Shown here piece after piece: positions 51,094-61,143 of a stretch of DNA of 64,000 nt. Below the pieces are notes generated by a model. That model had not been told where the DNA came from, searched no databases, and saw only the letters and a list, made by a program, of their open reading frames with translations. A program made the position numbers and the translations under genes. The DNA is from Pelotomaculum sp. GTDB lineage: Bacteria; Bacillota; Desulfotomaculia; Desulfotomaculales; Pelotomaculaceae. Each line of letters opens with the position of its first letter. Position 1 is the first letter of the stretch. The stretch covers positions 1 to 64,000 of the forward strand of contig JAHDOA010000006.1 in NCBI GenBank assembly GCA_018435055.1. The letters are read 5' to 3'.

Positions 51094-52176
51094 TTGCAGA
51101 AAAGAACTGGATTATTAATGATAGTCCTTGTCCTTCTTGGCGCCTTTTCGTCTTTTGCTATAGTTAAAAGCTTTAAAAAACCGGTCGAAGTGGGGCAGAT
51201 TCATAATGTAAAGGTTTTGGAGTCAGTGCGCTCACCCTTTTACCTGCCCCAGTACCTGGCTCAAAACCTCGGCTTTTTTCAGGAAAAAAACCTGAACGTA
51301 ACAATTAGCGCGACAAGCGCTGAAGCCATACGCGCCTCACTGATTGACGGCAGAGCCGACATTGTCATCTGCGGCCTGCAAAGAATTATGTTTAGCCCCG
51401 CTGTAAATCTGCCCCAGCCGAAGATATTTGCCGTGGCAGCGGCCCGGGACGGCTCTTTGCTACTGGCCAGGACAGATAACGATCCAAAGGGTTTTCAGTG
51501 GCAGGACCTGAAGCGCAAAACCATCGTCGGCAGCGCGCATAATGACAGCACGCAAATAGCCCTGGAAGATGTTTTAAGGGACCACGGTCTGGCTCCCTAC
51601 AGGGAAGTGACCATATACTATAATATCCCGGACAACCTGCGCATCGCCGCTTTTCGCGCTGGTACGGGGAATTATATTCAACTGCTTGAGCCCGAGGCTT
51701 CCCTCGTTGAGGCTAATGGTTTCGGCCGGGTTGTCGCGTCGGTCGGCAGCGCCGCCGGGGACATGGCTGTGACAGCCTACGCCGCTATGCCCGGCAGCAT
51801 CGAATCGAACCCTGAAATGTTCCAGAAGTTCACCAACGCCATTTATAAAGCACAGCTGTGGATAAGCGCACACAGCGCCGAAGAAGCAGCAGAGGCCGCC
51901 GCCGGCTTTTTTCCGAACTTGGACAAAGCAGTTTTGTTGAACTCTATCCGGCGTTACCAGTCACTGGGCGTTTGGGCCGCCAACCCGGTAATTACAAAGG
52001 AATCATACGAAAGATTCCACAGGGCGGCAAAAAATGCCGGGGAAATCGCCGGTCCAATCCCCTATGAGTCAATAGTTATAAATGATTTTGCCCTGAACGC
52101 GGTGCAGAATGTGGTTTATGTGCCAGAGGAAGAAAAAGAAAGCAAAAATATCTTCCAACGGATTTTAGGCAGATAA
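51094..52176 (+). CDS. ABC-type substrate-binding protein, NMT1/SsuA-like
   Basis: A 360-aa exported protein starting with a signal or anchor (LLMIVLVLLGAFSSFAIV) and then a periplasmic-binding fold: SPFYLPQYLAQNLGFFQEKNL, IDGRADIVICG (ligand-binding loop) and domain two with RAGTGNYIQLLEPEASL. No lipobox cysteine is seen, so it may be membrane-anchored. TTG 51094 is chosen as start because AGGGGGG lies 7 nt before it; TTG 51088 is too close to that site. No permease or ATPase gene accompanies it. Ligand unknown; the family takes up nitrate, sulfonates, thiamine precursors and similar compounds. Confidence 0.85.
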   Translation: MQKRTGLLMIVLVLLGAFSSFAIVKSFKKPVEVGQIHNVKVLESVRSPFYLPQYLAQNLGFFQEKNLNVTISATSAEAIRASLIDGRADIVICGLQRIMFSPAVNLPQPKIFAVAAARDGSLLLARTDNDPKGFQWQDLKRKTIVGSAHNDSTQIALEDVLRDHGLAPYREVTIYYNIPDNLRIAAFRAGTGNYIQLLEPEASLVEANGFGRVVASVGSAAGDMAVTAYAAMPGSIESNPEMFQKFTNAIYKAQLWISAHSAEEAAEAAAGFFPNLDKAVLLNSIRRYQSLGVWAANPVITKESYERFHRAAKNAGEIAGPIPYESIVINDFALNAVQNVVYVPEEEKESKNIFQRILGR

Positions 52177-52324
52177 AAGTAAATCTGTTAAAGTTGCCCG
52201 CAAGGTTTTGGTATTAGTGGGCTCTAAATTTTTGGCCTGGTGATCCCCCGTAAAAGCGTGGTTTTTATTATGTATTAATTAAGGCCGCGCAGAAAACAAT
52301 ATAAAAAAATACGGAGGTATCAAA

Positions 52325-52966
52325 ATGAGAAAAATATTAGTTATTGTCCTGCTGCTTTGTCTCAGCCTCAGCGCCGGATGCGGAGTTCTGCAACGACCGG
52401 CGCCGGCGCCGGAACCCACGCCATCGGTGATCCCGGAGATGTCAAAATTAGGCTTTAGCCCGGTCGATTTAAATAAAGCGCCCGACGTAATCAAAAACAT
52501 CGCCTCCGACATTGCCAAAAAAGAGGCGGTCACCTGGGCCCAGGCCGATGGGACCAACTATATCCTCGCCAGCGTTGGGGAGAATACAAGATACAAAATT
52601 GAAATCACTGATGTAATCCAGAAGGTGCCAGCCCCGGACTTTATCTGGCTCGAGGTTAAGGGCAAATATGTGAGCGCCGTGGATGGCGACAAAAGCGGAC
52701 CTGTTACGGTAGTCAGTCTGAACCAGCCCAACAAGACTATAAACGGGGCGGGGTTTGAAATAGTCAAGGAGACGGCGGCGCCGTCCGCGCCTGCCCCCGC
52801 GGCGCAAACCCCGGCGCCGGCAGCCAAGACACCAAAAGCCGCACCGGCGCCAGCGCCTTCTGGCGGGCCGGATAAAACGACTGCCGAACAAGGTAAAACA
52901 ACTACAGACCAGACTAAAAATACACAGCCGTCCGAGAGTAATTCAGAAAACAAAAATGCCAAGTAA
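52325..52966 (+). CDS. Putative lipoprotein with Ala/Pro-rich tail
   Basis: A 213-aa protein with a lipoprotein signal (MRKILVIVLLLCLSLSAGC; lipobox LSAGC, Cys19). Residues about 40-145 form a compact domain of unknown family; the last 65 residues are low-complexity Ala/Pro then Thr/Gln/Asn. It is most likely attached to the outer face of the membrane with a flexible tail reaching into the wall. GGAGGT precedes the start. I do not recognise the domain. Confidence 0.75.
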   Translation: MRKILVIVLLLCLSLSAGCGVLQRPAPAPEPTPSVIPEMSKLGFSPVDLNKAPDVIKNIASDIAKKEAVTWAQADGTNYILASVGENTRYKIEITDVIQKVPAPDFIWLEVKGKYVSAVDGDKSGPVTVVSLNQPNKTINGAGFEIVKETAAPSAPAPAAQTPAPAAKTPKAAPAPAPSGGPDKTTAEQGKTTTDQTKNTQPSESNSENKNAK

Positions 52967-53306
52967 GCGCTTGAACAAATACTTATCCCAGGGCAAATAG
53001 CCCTTGGATTAAGTCTGTAACAGAAGACAACAACTGCGGAACAAATTCGCTTGCGGTGACCTGCAGGCTTACAACCCGGCTTAAGGTTCGTCCCTTAAAA
53101 TTGTCCGAACTCATTCCCCCCCCGGACTTGGTCAAACTCGCCCAGCACTCAGGCATATTTTTTATTAGCCATATCTACAAGTTTCACACTGCATAATCCC
53201 CTTAACAATAAAAAGAGGCGGGATAAATCCCGCCCTACAATTTTGGCATATGTCACCATTTCATTTACATTAAGATCAATCAGGGGAATATAACACATGC
53301 CGGCGG
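52967..53306. other. Intergenic region with a GGCGGG palindrome
   Basis: No gene supported between the convergent lipoprotein and engB genes. The palindrome GGCGGGATAAATCCCGCC at 53217-53234 followed by CTACAATTTT is a member of the repeat family also at 42613-42635 and may double as a terminator. Confidence 0.5.
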
Positions 53307-53915
53307 CTAACGGCCGAGGTCCAACGACTCATTTCCCACCCAGCGGCAAATTATCTCCAGCAGTTCCTCCCGTCCCTGGCCGGTTTCGGCAGAGAAAGGC
53401 ACCAGCCGGTCCCCTTCCGCCAGAGGCAGGGCGGCGCGGATGACTTTTAAGGACTGCAACAGCCTGGAACGGGAATTTTTATCCGCCTTCGTAGCCACGA
53501 CCACGGCGTTTACACCACGGCTCTTCAGCCAGCCGTACATTTGGATATCCTGGGCGGTAGGCGGGTGCCGGCTGTCTATCAGCAGCACGACGCCTTGCAG
53601 GTTTTTTCTGGTCAGCAGGTAGTCTTCCACCATTTTGCGCCAGCTTTCCTTTTCCCGTAGCGAGACTTTGGCGTAACCGTAGCCGGGCAAATCAACCAGG
53701 TGAAAAACGCCGTTAACCATGAAAAAATTGATCAGGCGGGTGCGGCCGGGGGTGTTGCTGGTGCGCGCCAGCCCTTTCCTGTTGACAAGTTTGTTTAATA
53801 GTGAAGACTTCCCTACATTAGAACGCCCGGCCAGGGCAATTTCTGGAAGCCCCCCGGCCGGGTAGTCAGCAATTTTAACCGCACTGGTAACAAATTCGGC
53901 GCCTGTTATTTTCAT
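53307..53915 (-). CDS. engB: Ribosome-assembly GTPase EngB (YsxC)
   Basis: A 202-aa GTPase needed for 50S subunit assembly. P-loop GRSNVGKSS (about 31-39), switch [24 protein letters not shown] and TKADKNSRS mark all G motifs. Its ATG overlaps the lon stop codon (ATGA), so translation is coupled to lon, as in Bacillus. Confidence 0.97.
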   Translation of the reverse strand: MKITGAEFVTSAVKIADYPAGGLPEIALAGRSNVGKSSLLNKLVNRKGLARTSNTPGRTRLINFFMVNGVFHLVDLPGYGYAKVSLREKESWRKMVEDYLLTRKNLQGVVLLIDSRHPPTAQDIQMYGWLKSRGVNAVVVATKADKNSRSRLLQSLKVIRAALPLAEGDRLVPFSAETGQGREELLEIICRWVGNESLDLGR

Positions 53916-56329
53916 GAAGGAATCAGGGTACCCCCCTCGTTTACTACGGCCGGCGTATAAGCCGGCGGCTGCGGCATGACCGGCGCGTCAGCCGTCATGG
54001 GCGCCGGCACATACTCCCTTTCAATAAGAGCCGTTTCCAGCACCTGGTCCATGTGGTCAACCAGGATAAATTTCATTTTGTCCTTGACCTTTTTCGGGAT
54101 CTCATCTAAATCCTTTTTATTATCTTTGGGCAGAACCACGGTTTTTATCCCCGCCCGGTGGGCTGCCAGCACTTTTTCCTTGACCCCGCCAACCGGCAGG
54201 ACCCTGCCGCGCAGGGTGATTTCCCCGGTCATCGCCACATCATGGCGCACCTTCCGGCCGGTAATGGCCGAAGCGAGGGCGGAGGCCATAGTTATGCCGG
54301 CGGAAGGACCGTCCTTGGGAATCGCCCCTTCCGGGATGTGGATGTGGATGTCCTGCTTGTCATATAAGTCTTCGTCAATGTCTAATTCACCGCCGCGGCT
54401 GCGCACATAACTGTACCCGGCCTGGGCCGATTCTTTCATCACATCGCCCAGCTTGCCGGTCAGGGTCAGGCGGCCCGTGCCCTTATAAACAGAGACCTCG
54501 ATAGCCAGGGTGTCCCCGCCTACTTCCGTCCAGGCCAAACCGGTGGCTACCCCGACCTGGTCATCCAGCTCGGCGACGCCGTAGCGGAAACGCGGCGAAC
54601 CCAGGAACTGGTTCAAATTCTGGGCGGTCACATGGAGCTTCTTGATCTTGTCGGCGACGACCTGGCGCGCGGTCTTGCGGCAGATCGTGGCGATCTGTCT
54701 TTCCAGGTTGCGCACGCCCGACTCGCGGGTATATTCCCGGATTATCCTCCGGATGGTGTTTTCAGACACCCGCAGCATTTCTTTAGTGAGACCGTGTTCT
54801 TTTATTTGCTTCGGCAGCAGGTGCCTGACGGCGATCTGCACTTTTTCCTCTTCTGTGTACCCCGACAGGTAAATTATCTCCATCCTGTCCTGCAGGGGAC
54901 GGGGAATATTTTGCTGCACATTGGCCGTAGTGATGAACATCACGTTGGACAGGTCAAAAGGCGCCTCGATGTAGTGGTCGCTGAAAGTATTGTTCTGCTC
55001 CGGGTCGAGCACCTCCAGGAGCGCCGCTGACGGGTCCCCGCGAAAGTCCATACTCATCTTGTCGACTTCATCCAGCAAAAAGACCGGGTTTTTGGAACCG
55101 GCCTGGCGGATGCCCTGGATAATCCGGCCGGGCATGGCGCCGACATAGGTGCGCCGGTGGCCGCGGATTTCCGCCTCGTCCCTTACCCCGCCGAGTGACA
55201 TGCGGATAAATTTACGTTCCAGGGCGCGGGCAATAGAGCGGCCCAGGGAGGTTTTACCCACACCCGGCGGCCCCACGAAGCAAATAATCGGCCCCTTCAT
55301 TTTTTTGGCCAGCTTGCGGATGGCCAGGTATTCTAAGATGCGCTCCTTAACTGTTTTTAAGCCGTAATGGTCTTCCTCCAGGATGCCCTCCGCCGCTTTC
55401 AGGTCCAGACGATCTCTTGTTCCCTTATTCCAGGGCAGCGCCAGCAGCCAGTCCAGGTAGTTGCGCACGACTGCCGCCTCGGCGGCCATCGGAGGCATCT
55501 TTTCCAGGCGCTCCACTTCCTTCAGCGCCTTCTCCTCCACCTCTTTCGGGAATTTGGCCTTAGCAATTTTTTCCCGCAGCTCTTCACCTTCGGCCATGCG
55601 CTCGTCTTTTTCGCCCAGTTCCTTCTGGATGGCCTTCATCTGCTCGCGCAGGTAATATTCCTTCTGGGTTTTTTCCATCTGCTTGCGCACGCGGATGTTG
55701 ATCTTGCGCTCGAGCTCGACAATCTCCAGCTCTTTTGCCACTATGGCGCACAGTTTTTCCAATCTCCTGACAATGTCAACAGCCTCCAGGATACCCTGCT
55801 TATCCTCTACACGCAGCGAGAGGTGGGAAGCGATAATATCGGCCAGCCGCCCCGGTTCTTCCAGGTTGACCACCGAAACAACCGTTTCGGGCGGAATACG
55901 CTTTGACAGCTTGACATACTGTTCAAACTGGTATACCAGGCTGCGCATCAAAGCCTCGATCTCACTGTTCTTTTTAAAATCTTCAGAATATTGCTCAACT
56001 TCTACCTGGAAATACGGCGCGTAAGCTACAAACCGGTTTATTTTAGCCCTGGCAAGCCCCTCGACCAGTACCCGTATTGTCCCGCCGGGTAGTTTTAAAA
56101 GCTGTTTAACTTCAGCGACGGTGCCAATTTGAAAAACATCTTCCGCACCGGGTTCATCAGTCTGGGCTTCTCTCTGGGTAGCCAGAAAAATGATCCGGTC
56201 ATGGATCATCGCTTCTTCAATGGCCTGCACCGATTTGGCGCGGCCCACATCCAGGTGTATAACCATATACGGAAAAACAAGCAATCCCCTTAAGGGTAAC
56301 AGGGGAAGGACCTTAATTTCCGATTGCAA
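53912..56329 (-). CDS. lon: ATP-dependent protease Lon (LonA)
   Basis: An 805-aa protease. Order: N-terminal substrate domain (1-210), long coiled coil, AAA+ with [13 protein letters not shown] and FLLDEVDKM, and the protease domain with catalytic Ser in [17 protein letters not shown] and Lys in [16 protein letters not shown]. It destroys misfolded and short-lived regulators. A terminator at 56441-56462 separates it from lonB. Confidence 0.97.
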   Translation of the reverse strand: MQSEIKVLPLLPLRGLLVFPYMVIHLDVGRAKSVQAIEEAMIHDRIIFLATQREAQTDEPGAEDVFQIGTVAEVKQLLKLPGGTIRVLVEGLARAKINRFVAYAPYFQVEVEQYSEDFKKNSEIEALMRSLVYQFEQYVKLSKRIPPETVVSVVNLEEPGRLADIIASHLSLRVEDKQGILEAVDIVRRLEKLCAIVAKELEIVELERKINIRVRKQMEKTQKEYYLREQMKAIQKELGEKDERMAEGEELREKIAKAKFPKEVEEKALKEVERLEKMPPMAAEAAVVRNYLDWLLALPWNKGTRDRLDLKAAEGILEEDHYGLKTVKERILEYLAIRKLAKKMKGPIICFVGPPGVGKTSLGRSIARALERKFIRMSLGGVRDEAEIRGHRRTYVGAMPGRIIQGIRQAGSKNPVFLLDEVDKMSMDFRGDPSAALLEVLDPEQNNTFSDHYIEAPFDLSNVMFITTANVQQNIPRPLQDRMEIIYLSGYTEEEKVQIAVRHLLPKQIKEHGLTKEMLRVSENTIRRIIREYTRESGVRNLERQIATICRKTARQVVADKIKKLHVTAQNLNQFLGSPRFRYGVAELDDQVGVATGLAWTEVGGDTLAIEVSVYKGTGRLTLTGKLGDVMKESAQAGYSYVRSRGGELDIDEDLYDKQDIHIHIPEGAIPKDGPSAGITMASALASAITGRKVRHDVAMTGEITLRGRVLPVGGVKEKVLAAHRAGIKTVVLPKDNKKDLDEIPKKVKDKMKFILVDHMDQVLETALIEREYVPAPMTADAPVMPQPPAYTPAVVNEGGTLIPS

Positions 56330-56440
56330 AGCTGCACCCCCTTTTCTATATTGTGTTATTTATTAGTGCAGTTATATACAGATTCATTCTATCATAAATG
56401 TTAAAAATACCGCTATAGCAATAATTACCGCGAATAGTAC

Positions 56441-56462
56441 AAACCCGGCCTCTGCCGGGTTT
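56441..56462. terminator. Terminator between lonB and lon
   Basis: AAACCCGGC (56441-56449) pairs with GCCGGGTTT (56454-56462); on the minus strand GGGTTTGT follows, fitting the end of lonB; a weaker T-run faces plus. Confidence 0.75.
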
Positions 56463-56534
56463 TAGGAGAAGTTGCGTGTGACGTACAAAGATTTTCTTGA
56501 AATTAGTGATGTTATACATGTTTTCTTGATATGA

Positions 56535-58250
56535 TTATGAAATGGTTTGCCCTGAGCCAAAACCGGCGCTCAGTATATCCAGCGGGGTCGGCGTATTTAA
56601 TCCCAGTTTTCTCCCTTTTGTCTTCTTAATTAAAGCAGCGCGGAATACCTCTTCCAGCCTTTCCACCGGAACCACTTTAATTCCCTGTAATTCCTTAAAA
56701 AGATCCTGATAATTTTCTGCCGGTATCACTACCTTTGAGGCGCCGGCCTGGCGCGCCGCCTCAACCTTGGCTCCCACCCCGCCGACGGGCCTCACCAAGC
56801 CGCGTATAGATATTTCTCCCGTCATGGCTACCCTGTTGTCAACGGGAACACCCGTGATTGCCGAATAAATGGCCGTGGCTATGGTAATGCCGGCGGATGG
56901 TCCGTCGGCAGGAGCGCCGCCCGGAAAATTCACATGCAGATCATAGTCGCGGGGGTCTATCTCCATTGTCCGCCTTAGTACGGTCAGAACATTTTCCACC
57001 GAACTTTTAGCCATGCTTTTACGCCGCACTGTCCGGCCGCCGCCACCGATCTCTTCCTCGTCGACCATACCGGTTACTGTAAGCCGGCCCTGTCCGTGCG
57101 CCGCGGGAATGGCATTGGCTTCCACCTCCAGCAGTATACCCAGGTTCGGCCCATAAACAGCCAGGCCGTTAACCACGCCCACCTGCGGCCGTGGCGGGAT
57201 TTTTTTCTCCGGCCTGGGCGTGTACTGGCCGCTCTGGATCACCCATTCAATGTCGGCGGCGCAAATTTCTTTTCTGGCCTCAGTAATGGCAATCCCGGCC
57301 GCAATCTGAATAATATTAACGGCCTCACGCCCGTTAGTAGCGTATTTTTTGACTACATCCAGGGCGCCCGGCTGGAGCGGGATGTTTATTTTGTCTGAGG
57401 CGTTTTTAGCTATTTTTTCAATCTCGTCAGGCAGGAGCTGGCGAAAATATATCTCCAGGCAGCGCGAACGGATGGCGGGAGATATATGCTCGGCATCCCT
57501 GGTGGTAGCCCCCACCATGCGGAAATCAGCCGGCAGCCCGTTTTGGAAAATATCGTGGATATGGCTTGGGATGTTGTGGTCTTCCGAGCTGTAATAGGCG
57601 CTTTCCAGGATTACTTTGCGGTCCTCCATTACTTTCAGCAGCTTATTCAGCTGAATGGGATGGAGTTCCCCGATCTCATCGATAAACAACATGCCTCCGT
57701 GGGCCTTCGTCACCGCGCCCGCTTTGGGCTGGGGAATGCCCGCGATCCCCAGCGGCCCGGCGCCCTGGTAAATTGGATCATGCACAGAGCCGATCAGCGG
57801 GTCGGCAATACCGCGTTCGTCAAAACGCGCCGTGGTAGCGTCTATCTCCACAAAACTGGCGTCAGGCCTGAATGGCGAGCAGGAATTCTTTTTGGCCTCT
57901 TCCATCACCAGCCTGGCGGCGGCAGTTTTTCCCACACCGGGCGGCCCATAGATAATCACGTGCTGCGGGTTAGGGCCGCAGAGAGCTGCCCGCAGTGCTT
58001 TTAAGCCCTCTGCCTGCCCAATGACCTCAGAAAAACTGGCCGGGCGTGTTTTTTCAGAAAGCGGTTCGGTTAACGATATGGAACGCATTCTCTGCAGTTT
58101 CTCAATTTCTTTTCTGGACTCTTTTTCTACCGCGGTCTTGCTCCCATTTTGCGCCTTGAGTAAATTCCAAAAATAAAGGCCGATGATCACAGCGAAAAAA
58201 ACCTGAATAAATGTTAGAAAACTTCCTAGACCAGTAGGAAATTCCCCCAT
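56535..58250 (-). CDS. lonB: Membrane-anchored Lon-like protease LonB
   Basis: A 571-aa protein with one N-terminal membrane helix (about 10-28), AAA+ with [13 protein letters not shown] and MLFIDEIGELHP, and the Lon protease domain with [16 protein letters not shown] (Ser) and RPVGGVGAKVEAARQAG (Lys). In Bacillus LonB is expressed in the forespore, so this supports a sporulating host. It stands in the conserved clpX-lonB-lon-engB order, interrupted by the acetate transporter gene. Confidence 0.95.
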   Translation of the reverse strand: MGEFPTGLGSFLTFIQVFFAVIIGLYFWNLLKAQNGSKTAVEKESRKEIEKLQRMRSISLTEPLSEKTRPASFSEVIGQAEGLKALRAALCGPNPQHVIIYGPPGVGKTAAARLVMEEAKKNSCSPFRPDASFVEIDATTARFDERGIADPLIGSVHDPIYQGAGPLGIAGIPQPKAGAVTKAHGGMLFIDEIGELHPIQLNKLLKVMEDRKVILESAYYSSEDHNIPSHIHDIFQNGLPADFRMVGATTRDAEHISPAIRSRCLEIYFRQLLPDEIEKIAKNASDKINIPLQPGALDVVKKYATNGREAVNIIQIAAGIAITEARKEICAADIEWVIQSGQYTPRPEKKIPPRPQVGVVNGLAVYGPNLGILLEVEANAIPAAHGQGRLTVTGMVDEEEIGGGGRTVRRKSMAKSSVENVLTVLRRTMEIDPRDYDLHVNFPGGAPADGPSAGITIATAIYSAITGVPVDNRVAMTGEISIRGLVRPVGGVGAKVEAARQAGASKVVIPAENYQDLFKELQGIKVVPVERLEEVFRAALIKKTKGRKLGLNTPTPLDILSAGFGSGQTIS

Positions 58251-58593
58251 TTTCTGTCTCCTCCTTAAGGATGGTTCTAACCTTTAGTATTGCTAAGTTT
58301 TTTATATTTTAACCCTGCCCCGGGCGAATATGTAAAAAGAAAATTCATGTTCAAAAACAGGGATAAAATACTTGTACTATTGTTTCAGCATGATCGCAAA
58401 TATTGTACTATAGTCACACCCTGCGTGTTTTCATTGTACCTATGACCATAGACAACCTTGCCATATATATATATAATTATTACAAATTGCTTATGCGCCT
58501 ATTGAAAAGACTTATTAAAGGTGGTGTTGCAAAACCGGATTATTATAGAATGTTTTGTTCTTATTGTAGTATTTTTTTGGGGGGATAGAGAAT
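58251..58593. other. AT-rich gap between lonB and the acetate transporter
   Basis: No gene. It must hold two divergent promoters. A TATAGAAT (58544-58551) could be the -10 for the transporter, but no good -35 is present at the right distance. Confidence 0.4.
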
Positions 58594-59184
58594 ATGTCGA
58601 AAAATGTTTATGAGATTAAAGAATCCAGCATTGCTGATCCCGGCCCGCTTGGTCTGGCTTGTTTTGCCCTGACTACTTTTTGCCTGAGCATGGTCAACGC
58701 CGGCCTGGTTGACAAAGCAGCCACCATCGTGGTGATTGCCCTGGCCCTGATTTATGGCGGGACTACCCAAATTCTGGCCGGCATGTGGGAATTTAAGAAA
58801 AACAACGTGTTCGGCGCTACCGCTTTTTCGTCGTACGGCGCGTTCTGGATATCTTTAGGTGTATTTGATCTGTTGGCCACATTGGGGCTGGTAACGGTGC
58901 CTGCGCAGGGCGTTTGGCTGTTCCTGCTGGCCTGGACTATTTTTACTTTTTACATGTGGATCGGTAGTTTCGGCACAAACAAAGCCCTTACTCTAACATT
59001 CACGCTGCTGCTTCTGGCGTTCATACTGCTGACCATCGGCGCGGCCGGCAACCACGCGGCCCATACCTGGGGCGGTTATGTCGGCATCGCGACGGCCCTG
59101 GTCGCCTGGTATACTTCAGCGGCTGGAGTGATCAACACTGTCTACGGGCGGGTTGTTTGTCCGGTAGGCCCCTGCAAAAAATAA
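58594..59184 (+). CDS. Acetate uptake transporter (GPR1/FUN34/YaaH/SatP)
   Basis: A 196-aa protein with six membrane helices. The family signature NPAPLGL appears as DPGPLGLACFALTTF (about 11-25), with YGGTTQILAGMWEFKKNNVFGATAFSSYGAFW following. It carries acetate or succinate with protons. A GGGGGGATAGAGAAT binding site precedes the ATG. It is the only plus-strand gene in the clp/lon block and looks like an insertion between clpX and lonB. Confidence 0.93.
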   Translation: MSKNVYEIKESSIADPGPLGLACFALTTFCLSMVNAGLVDKAATIVVIALALIYGGTTQILAGMWEFKKNNVFGATAFSSYGAFWISLGVFDLLATLGLVTVPAQGVWLFLLAWTIFTFYMWIGSFGTNKALTLTFTLLLLAFILLTIGAAGNHAAHTWGGYVGIATALVAWYTSAAGVINTVYGRVVCPVGPCKK

Positions 59185-59197
59185 ATTATTATAATTT

Positions 59198-59231
59198 AAA
59201 AAATCCTGACCCTATCCGGTCAGGATTTTTT
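59198..59231. terminator. Bidirectional terminator between the acetate transporter and clpX
   Basis: AAAAAATCCTGACC (59198-59211) pairs with GGTCAGGATTTTTT (59218-59231), a 14-bp stem with T-runs in both directions, shared by the convergent genes. Confidence 0.93.
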
Positions 59232-59244
59232 TATCGGCCTGGTT

Positions 59245-60495
59245 TTATGCGGTTTCTTCTTTCTTTTTTTTGCGGTCGATGACGATAGTGTGGGGAGGTT
59301 CTTTTTTCCTGATGGTATCACCCGTCACCGTACACTTGGCTATATCCTCACGGGACGGGATGTCATACATGACATCAAGCATGACTTCCTCCAGAATCGA
59401 CCGCAGGCCCCTGGCGCCTGTATTGCGTTTAAGCGCCTCCTCTGCCACCGCATTCAAAGCGTCCTGGGAAAAATCAAGGGCCACGCCGTCCAGTTCAAAA
59501 AGCTTCTCATACTGTTTCACCAGGGCGTTTCTCGGTTCAACGAGAATGCGGATCAGGGCTTCCTCATCCAGGGCGTCAAGAGTGACAATTATCGGCAGCC
59601 TGCCTACAAACTCCGGAATGAGACCGTATTTGAGCAGGTCCTCAGGCAGAATTTTACTCAATATTTCACCGATTCTCTGCTCTTTTCTGGCCGTAATTTC
59701 CGCTCCGAAGCCCATCGCCTTTTTACCAATGCGGTTAAATATAATTTTTTCAATGCCGTCGAAGGCGCCGCCGCAAATAAACAGCACGTTCGTAGTGTCC
59801 AGCTGGATAAATTCCTGGTGAGGGTGCTTGCGGCCACCCTGAGGTGGTACGCTGGCCACAGTTCCCTCGAGGATTTTCAACAAGGCCTGCTGAACGCCTT
59901 CACCTGAGACATCCCTGGTGATCGACGGGTTCTCAGACTTGCGGGCTATTTTATCAATTTCATCAATGTACACTATCCCTTTTTCAGCCTTTTCCACATC
60001 ATAATCAGCGGCTTGAATCAGTTTGAGCAGGATGTTTTCCACATCCTCGCCTACATATCCCGCCTCGGTAAGAGAAGTAGCGTCCGCAATGGCAAAAGGT
60101 ACGTTCAAAAGACGCGCCAGCGTTTGCGCCAGAAGCGTTTTACCGCTCCCGGTGGGGCCGAGCATAACGATGTTGCTTTTTTGCAGTTCCACATCATCGA
60201 TCTTGCCGCCCAGGTTTATCCTTTTATAGTGGTTGTAAACGGCAACGGACAAGGACTTCTTGGCGCTTTCCTGGCCGATGACGTACTGATCCAGGATCTC
60301 CTTGATTTCCTTGGGCTTGGGTATATCACTAATATCAAGGCAAAGGTCCTCACTCAGTTCTTCCTCAATAATCTCGTTGCACAGCTCAATGCATTCATCG
60401 CAGATATACACGCCAGGGCCCGCGACCAGTTTCTTCACCTGATCCTGAAGCTTGCCACAGAAGGAACACTTCAACTGCCCTTTGTCGCTAAACAT
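59245..60495 (-). CDS. clpX: ClpX ATPase, ClpP partner
   Basis: A 416-aa unfoldase. The N-terminal zinc domain has C10, C13, C32 and C35; then the AAA+ domain with [26 protein letters not shown] and the ClpP-binding loop IGF-like segment AMGFGAE. ATG 60495 follows AGAGGTGGAAAT and gives the standard length; the longer start at 60528 overlaps clpP. It follows clpP by 13 nt. Confidence 0.96.
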   Translation of the reverse strand: MFSDKGQLKCSFCGKLQDQVKKLVAGPGVYICDECIELCNEIIEEELSEDLCLDISDIPKPKEIKEILDQYVIGQESAKKSLSVAVYNHYKRINLGGKIDDVELQKSNIVMLGPTGSGKTLLAQTLARLLNVPFAIADATSLTEAGYVGEDVENILLKLIQAADYDVEKAEKGIVYIDEIDKIARKSENPSITRDVSGEGVQQALLKILEGTVASVPPQGGRKHPHQEFIQLDTTNVLFICGGAFDGIEKIIFNRIGKKAMGFGAEITARKEQRIGEILSKILPEDLLKYGLIPEFVGRLPIIVTLDALDEEALIRILVEPRNALVKQYEKLFELDGVALDFSQDALNAVAEEALKRNTGARGLRSILEEVMLDVMYDIPSREDIAKCTVTGDTIRKKEPPHTIVIDRKKKKEETA

Positions 60496-60508
60496 ATTTC
60501 CACCTCTT

Positions 60509-61099
60509 TTACCTTTGCTTTCTGACATTATAGATCTCGTCTATGAGCCCATATTCTTTAGCCTCCTGAGCCGACATAAAATAGTCGCGCTCAGTGTCCA
60601 GGGCAATCTTATCAAGAGGCTGGCCGGTATGCCTGGACAGTATATCATTCAAAGTGCTTCTCATGCGCAAGATTTCCTTGGCGTGGATCTCAATATCACT
60701 AGCCTGGCCCTGTACCCCGCCCATAGGCTGGTGAATTAGAATCCGGGAATAAGGCAGCGAATAACGTTTTCCCTTTGTTCCGGCGGCTAACAGCAGCGAA
60801 GCCATGCTGGCCGCCTGGCCGATGCAGATGGTGGCGACCGGGGGACGGACATGCTGCATGGTATCGTAAATGGCCATGCCGGACGTTACTACTCCACCGG
60901 GGGAGTTAATATAAAACTGAATATCTTTTTCGGGGTCTTCCGCCTCTAAAAACAGCATCTGCGCGATAATTAAATTGGCCACATTATCTTCTATGGACCC
61001 GCCGAGAAATATAATGCGGTCTTTTAAAAGCCTGGAAAAGATATCGTATGAGCGTTCGCCGCGGTTGGTCTGTTCAACAACAAATGGTATGAGGTTCAT
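60509..61099 (-). CDS. clpP: ClpP serine protease
   Basis: A 196-aa protease with catalytic triad S98 (GQAASMAS), H123 (ILIHQPMGG) and D172 (RDYFMSA). The N-terminal axial loop region [20 protein letters not shown] is normal, and no propeptide is obvious. Gene order is tig-clpP-clpX. Confidence 0.97.
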   Translation of the reverse strand: MNLIPFVVEQTNRGERSYDIFSRLLKDRIIFLGGSIEDNVANLIIAQMLFLEAEDPEKDIQFYINSPGGVVTSGMAIYDTMQHVRPPVATICIGQAASMASLLLAAGTKGKRYSLPYSRILIHQPMGGVQGQASDIEIHAKEILRMRSTLNDILSRHTGQPLDKIALDTERDYFMSAQEAKEYGLIDEIYNVRKQR

Positions 61100-61143
61100 T
61101 TCAATCTCCTTAAAAAATATTTTTCCAAAGACTTTTCTTAATA

